A model generated the notes under the pieces. It made no database searches. It was not told the origin of the DNA and saw nothing but the letters and a program-made list of their open reading frames with translations. 18,112 nucleotides of DNA from positions 1 through 18,112 of the forward strand of contig JBDTIZ010000048.1 in NCBI GenBank assembly GCA_039936115.1, read 5' to 3'. Origin of the DNA: DATIJJ01 sp039936115 (GTDB lineage: Bacteria; Pseudomonadota; Gammaproteobacteria; DSM-16500). The position numbers were made by a program, and so were the translations under genes. Below, piece by piece: positions 15,465 to 18,112 of this stretch (position 1 is its first letter; every line of letters starts with the position of its first letter).

Positions 15465-16868
15465 ATGCATCTTGAGCAACTTGATCCACTTATTTTATCG
15501 CGCTTACAGTTTGCATGGGTTATTGCTCTTCATATTCTGCTGCCCGCATTCACTGTTGGACTTGCCTCTTTTATTGCTGTGCTTGAAGGCATTCATTTTT
15601 TTACCGGACGAGAAATATATTTTCGCATCTCAGTCTTCTGGACAAAAATTTTTGCGATTTCTTTTGGTATGGGCGTTGTATCGGGTATTGTGATGCCATT
15701 TCAATTCGGCACAAATTGGAGTCGTTATGCAGATGCAACTGCAAATGTCCTTTCGCCCCTCTTCGCATACGAAGGTTTAACAGCATTTTTTCTTGAAGCT
15801 TCATTCCTTGGCGTACTCTTGTTTGGCCGTCACCTAGTTCCGCGGTGGGCGCATTTTGTGGCTGCATTGATGGTGGCTTTGGGTACACTCATCTCCACGT
15901 TCTGGATTTTATCTGCTAATAGCTGGATGCAAACACCTAGGGGTTTTAAAATTCTCGACGGTCGATTTTTCCCAACCGATTGGTTGGCCATCATATTTAA
16001 TCCCTCATTCCCTTATCGTTTTGGACATAATGTTGTTGGATTTTATATAACTACCGGTTTCGTTGTTATTGCAGTAGCAGCCTATTTTATTCGACGAAAG
16101 ATGTTTGCTGAAGAAAGCCGCGTCATGTTTTCCATGACGCTTTGGCTGCTAACCTTGCTTATACCCCTGCAGATTGTTCTTGGTGATTTGCATGGACTCA
16201 ATACTTTAAAATACCAACCTGCAAAACTGGCTGCAATTGAAGCGCATTGGACTCCAGAAAAACGAGCGTCGTTAATACTCTTCGCTATCCCAGATGAGAA
16301 AAATGAAGTTAATCATGCCATCATAGAAATACCTTTGTTAGGCAGCCTTATTCTTGCACATGATATCAATGGCGAAGTTCCAGGGTTAAAGCAATGGTCC
16401 GCTGATCAACGTGCCCCCGTTGCTATTCCCTTTTTTGCTTTTCGTATCATGGTGGGTCTTGGCGTCGTCATGTTTGGAATAATCATAGTGAGCTTATGGT
16501 TACGTTTTCGTCATTGCCTGTTTGATACAAAATGGTTTTTGCGTTTATGCCAATATGCAGCACCTATCGGTTTTCTGACAGTGCTTGCTGGTTGGGTAAC
16601 AACTGAAGTAGGTCGTCAGCCTTGGACTGTGTATGGTTTATTGAGAACAGCACATTCCGTCAGCCCCTCCCTGACGGGTAAAGATGTGCTGTTATCGCTT
16701 GCAGGTTATATGCTTGTCTATCTTATTATTTTTCCTTTTGGCATTATTTTAATGGCACGAATTGTTCGCAATGGTCCTTCTCAGGCAGTTAAAAAAGAGC
16801 CTATTGAAGGTGGGCAGCCAAGTGGGCCTGTTGTTACACCACCGGAGTATACTCAAAATGATAATTGA
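15465..16868 (+). CDS. cydA: Cytochrome bd-type quinol oxidase subunit I, CioA-like
   Basis: This integral membrane subunit oxidises quinol and carries three haems of the terminal oxidase that reduces O2 to water. Key residues are in place: H23 (haem b595 ligand, H19 in E. coli), E103 and E111 (proton path), H188 and M329 (haem b558, E. coli H186 and M393), K254 and E259 in the quinol loop, and GRQPWTVYGLLRTAHS. From H188 to M329 it is about 66 residues shorter than E. coli CydA, because the Q-loop is short. That marks the cyanide-insensitive (CIO) subclass. Total length is 467 against 522. AGGA (15452-15455) precedes the ATG by nine bases. Such oxidases tolerate NO and cyanide better than haem-copper oxidases. 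Confidence 0.95.
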   Translation: MHLEQLDPLILSRLQFAWVIALHILLPAFTVGLASFIAVLEGIHFFTGREIYFRISVFWTKIFAISFGMGVVSGIVMPFQFGTNWSRYADATANVLSPLFAYEGLTAFFLEASFLGVLLFGRHLVPRWAHFVAALMVALGTLISTFWILSANSWMQTPRGFKILDGRFFPTDWLAIIFNPSFPYRFGHNVVGFYITTGFVVIAVAAYFIRRKMFAEESRVMFSMTLWLLTLLIPLQIVLGDLHGLNTLKYQPAKLAAIEAHWTPEKRASLILFAIPDEKNEVNHAIIEIPLLGSLILAHDINGEVPGLKQWSADQRAPVAIPFFAFRIMVGLGVVMFGIIIVSLWLRFRHCLFDTKWFLRLCQYAAPIGFLTVLAGWVTTEVGRQPWTVYGLLRTAHSVSPSLTGKDVLLSLAGYMLVYLIIFPFGIILMARIVRNGPSQAVKKEPIEGGQPSGPVVTPPEYTQNDN

Positions 16869-17862
16869 TTTTGTTCCCTTATGGACACTTATCCTTGGTG
16901 CAGCTGTTTTTTTCTATGTGCTACTTGATGGTTTTGATTTAGGTGTGGGTATACTTTACGCATTTGCTCCAGATCGAGCAGCTCGCAATTTAATAATGAA
17001 TTCCATCTCTCCTGTTTGGGATGGAAATGAGACCTGGCTGGTGTTAGGAAGTGTCGGTCTGCTTGCAGCTTTTCCACTTGCCTTTGCAATCATAATCCCA
17101 GCAATTTATTTTCCCATTCTTGTCATGTTGCTGGCATTAGTCTTTCGTGGAGTTGCTTTCGAATTTCATTTCAGAGATGCAGCTCATGTGACTTTCTGGG
17201 ATCATGCTTTTAGTATCGGATCACTTATTGCAACTTTTGCACAAGGAATCGTTCTGGGTGCCTTCATCCAAGGATTTACGGTAGAAGGGCGTGCTTTCAT
17301 TGGCAGCTCTTTCGATTGTTTTACACCATTCTCTATATTTACAGGTTTTGCACTTATCTTCGGATATGGATTGCTTGGTGCAGGCTGGTTGATTTTGAAG
17401 ACAGAAGGCGAATTACAAATAACGTCTCGTCGTCAAGGTCGTTGGTGTTTTATCGCTGTCCTTATTGCAATTGGCATAGCCTCACTATGGACGCCGTATA
17501 TGGATGCTGATATCAGTCAACGCTGGTTTTCCTGGCCGAATATAGCTTATCTTTCACCTGTACCTATCATTACACTAGCGATTGCAGCATTCGAATGGCG
17601 GTCGTTAAATAATCGTTCTGAAATTGCTCCTTTTATTGGTGCAATCGGATTGTTTCTTATGTCTTATCTAGGAATTGCAATAAGTCTTTTTCCTATGATT
17701 GTTCCGCATCATTTTACATTGTGGCAAGCCGCATCCTCTCCTGATACACAGGCTTTTCTGATTGTTGGTACAATGTTCCTTCTGCCAGTTATTCTCATGT
17801 ATAGTGCTTGGTCTTACTGGGTATTCCGTGGCAAGGTTCGTGCAGATATTGGATATCATTAA
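16858..17862 (+). CDS. cydB: Cytochrome bd-type quinol oxidase subunit II, CioB-like
   Basis: The 334-residue partner of CydA is made of about eight to nine hydrophobic helices and is required for assembly of the bd oxidase. The family signatures LLDGFDLGVGILY near the N-terminus, SISPVWDGNETWLVL, and FRGVAFEFHFR are clear. The ATG at 16858 lies inside the end of cydA, overlapping by 11 bases, with GGAG at 16844-16847. The frame is open upstream of this ATG, but only inside cydA and without CydB similarity. No CydX or other small accessory subunit gene follows before the terminator. Confidence 0.95.
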   Translation: MIIDFVPLWTLILGAAVFFYVLLDGFDLGVGILYAFAPDRAARNLIMNSISPVWDGNETWLVLGSVGLLAAFPLAFAIIIPAIYFPILVMLLALVFRGVAFEFHFRDAAHVTFWDHAFSIGSLIATFAQGIVLGAFIQGFTVEGRAFIGSSFDCFTPFSIFTGFALIFGYGLLGAGWLILKTEGELQITSRRQGRWCFIAVLIAIGIASLWTPYMDADISQRWFSWPNIAYLSPVPIITLAIAAFEWRSLNNRSEIAPFIGAIGLFLMSYLGIAISLFPMIVPHHFTLWQAASSPDTQAFLIVGTMFLLPVILMYSAWSYWVFRGKVRADIGYH

Positions 17863-17974
17863 AAATATTATGTCTTAATTCATTTATAACTAGTTATCAA
17901 TGCTTATTGCCGATTAAATTTGCCTGCATTGTTATGCTTTCGATTAGATATTGCTATCTCTTTAGTAGTCGATA

Positions 17975-18003
17975 TACAGCTACAGCTGTAAAATATTTTT
18001 TTT
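17975..18003 (+). terminator. Rho-independent terminator after cydB
   Basis: TACAGC (17975-17980) and GCTGTA (17985-17990) form a 6-bp stem with a TACA loop, followed after five bases by eight T residues (17996-18003). It lies 112 bases after the cydB stop and would end the oxidase transcript. The remainder of the window (to 18112) shows no gene. A 7-bp inverted repeat (ATAGTAA at 18061-18067, TTACTAT at 18074-18080) lies there without a T-run. Confidence 0.6.
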
Positions 18004-18112
18004 AAATAAATTGATGTCTAATGATTTCAGAAATGATTAAATCAACACAAACAAAATCACATAGTAAAATGAGTTACTATTCATTGTAATAATCCTAAAA
18101 CCTATATTTTTC

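Noticed and set aside
15601..15888. Minus-strand 95-codon frame inside cydA
   Set aside because: Antisense shadow of a conserved membrane-protein gene.
17808..18005. 65-codon frame after cydB as a possible small oxidase subunit
   Set aside because: It begins inside cydB, lacks the single N-terminal membrane helix of CydX-like proteins, and overlaps the terminator.
1..18112. CRISPR array, tRNA or rRNA genes, intact insertion sequences
   Set aside because: Read for regularly spaced repeats, tRNA-like arms and transposase motifs; nothing convincing was found.

Overview
The window is AT-rich DNA whose proteins match gammaproteobacterial families closely. SdhA, SdhB and AcnA align almost residue for residue with the Escherichia coli enzymes. 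The low GC content and dense packing would suit a Legionellales- or Coxiella-like host-associated bacterium, but no rRNA or marker gene fixes the taxon, so this is inference. I saw no tRNA, rRNA, CRISPR array or intact insertion sequence.

Layout. Positions 1-444 hold no convincing intact gene, only a possible scrap of a tyrosine-recombinase C-terminus. Positions 445-3670 encode succinate dehydrogenase in the unusual order sdhB-sdhC-sdhD-sdhA. Positions 3694-8817 hold a repair and stress block: an AlkA-like DNA glycosylase, a DUF2945 small protein, aconitase A with a 54-residue N-terminal extension carrying a 'SFPASDPPSW' motif, a UspA-type universal stress protein and an OsmC-type protein. 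A minus-strand FAD monooxygenase follows (8868-10493).

From 10720 to 17862 the window is a nitric-oxide defence and respiration island. It contains a single-subunit quinol-dependent NO reductase (qNOR) with a DUF488 gene behind it, a minus-strand nsrR plus group III truncated haemoglobin operon, a plus-strand cupin plus small membrane protein pair, and a cyanide-insensitive-type cytochrome bd oxidase (cydA/cydB, cioAB-like).

How it fits together. The 188-bp gap between nsrR and the cupin gene holds a perfect 12-1-12 palindrome (14513-14537). It has the architecture of the known NsrR operator (11-1-11 inverted repeat) and lies on the -10 element and predicted start site of a strong plus-strand promoter (TTGACA, 17 bp, TAACAT). 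The simplest reading is that the Fe-S NO sensor NsrR represses the cupin/membrane-protein pair, and probably its own operon with the haemoglobin. NO would relieve repression while qNOR reduces NO, the haemoglobin binds or detoxifies it, and the NO-tolerant bd oxidase keeps respiration going. The cupin and the small membrane protein are the least understood members and the best candidates for new biology.
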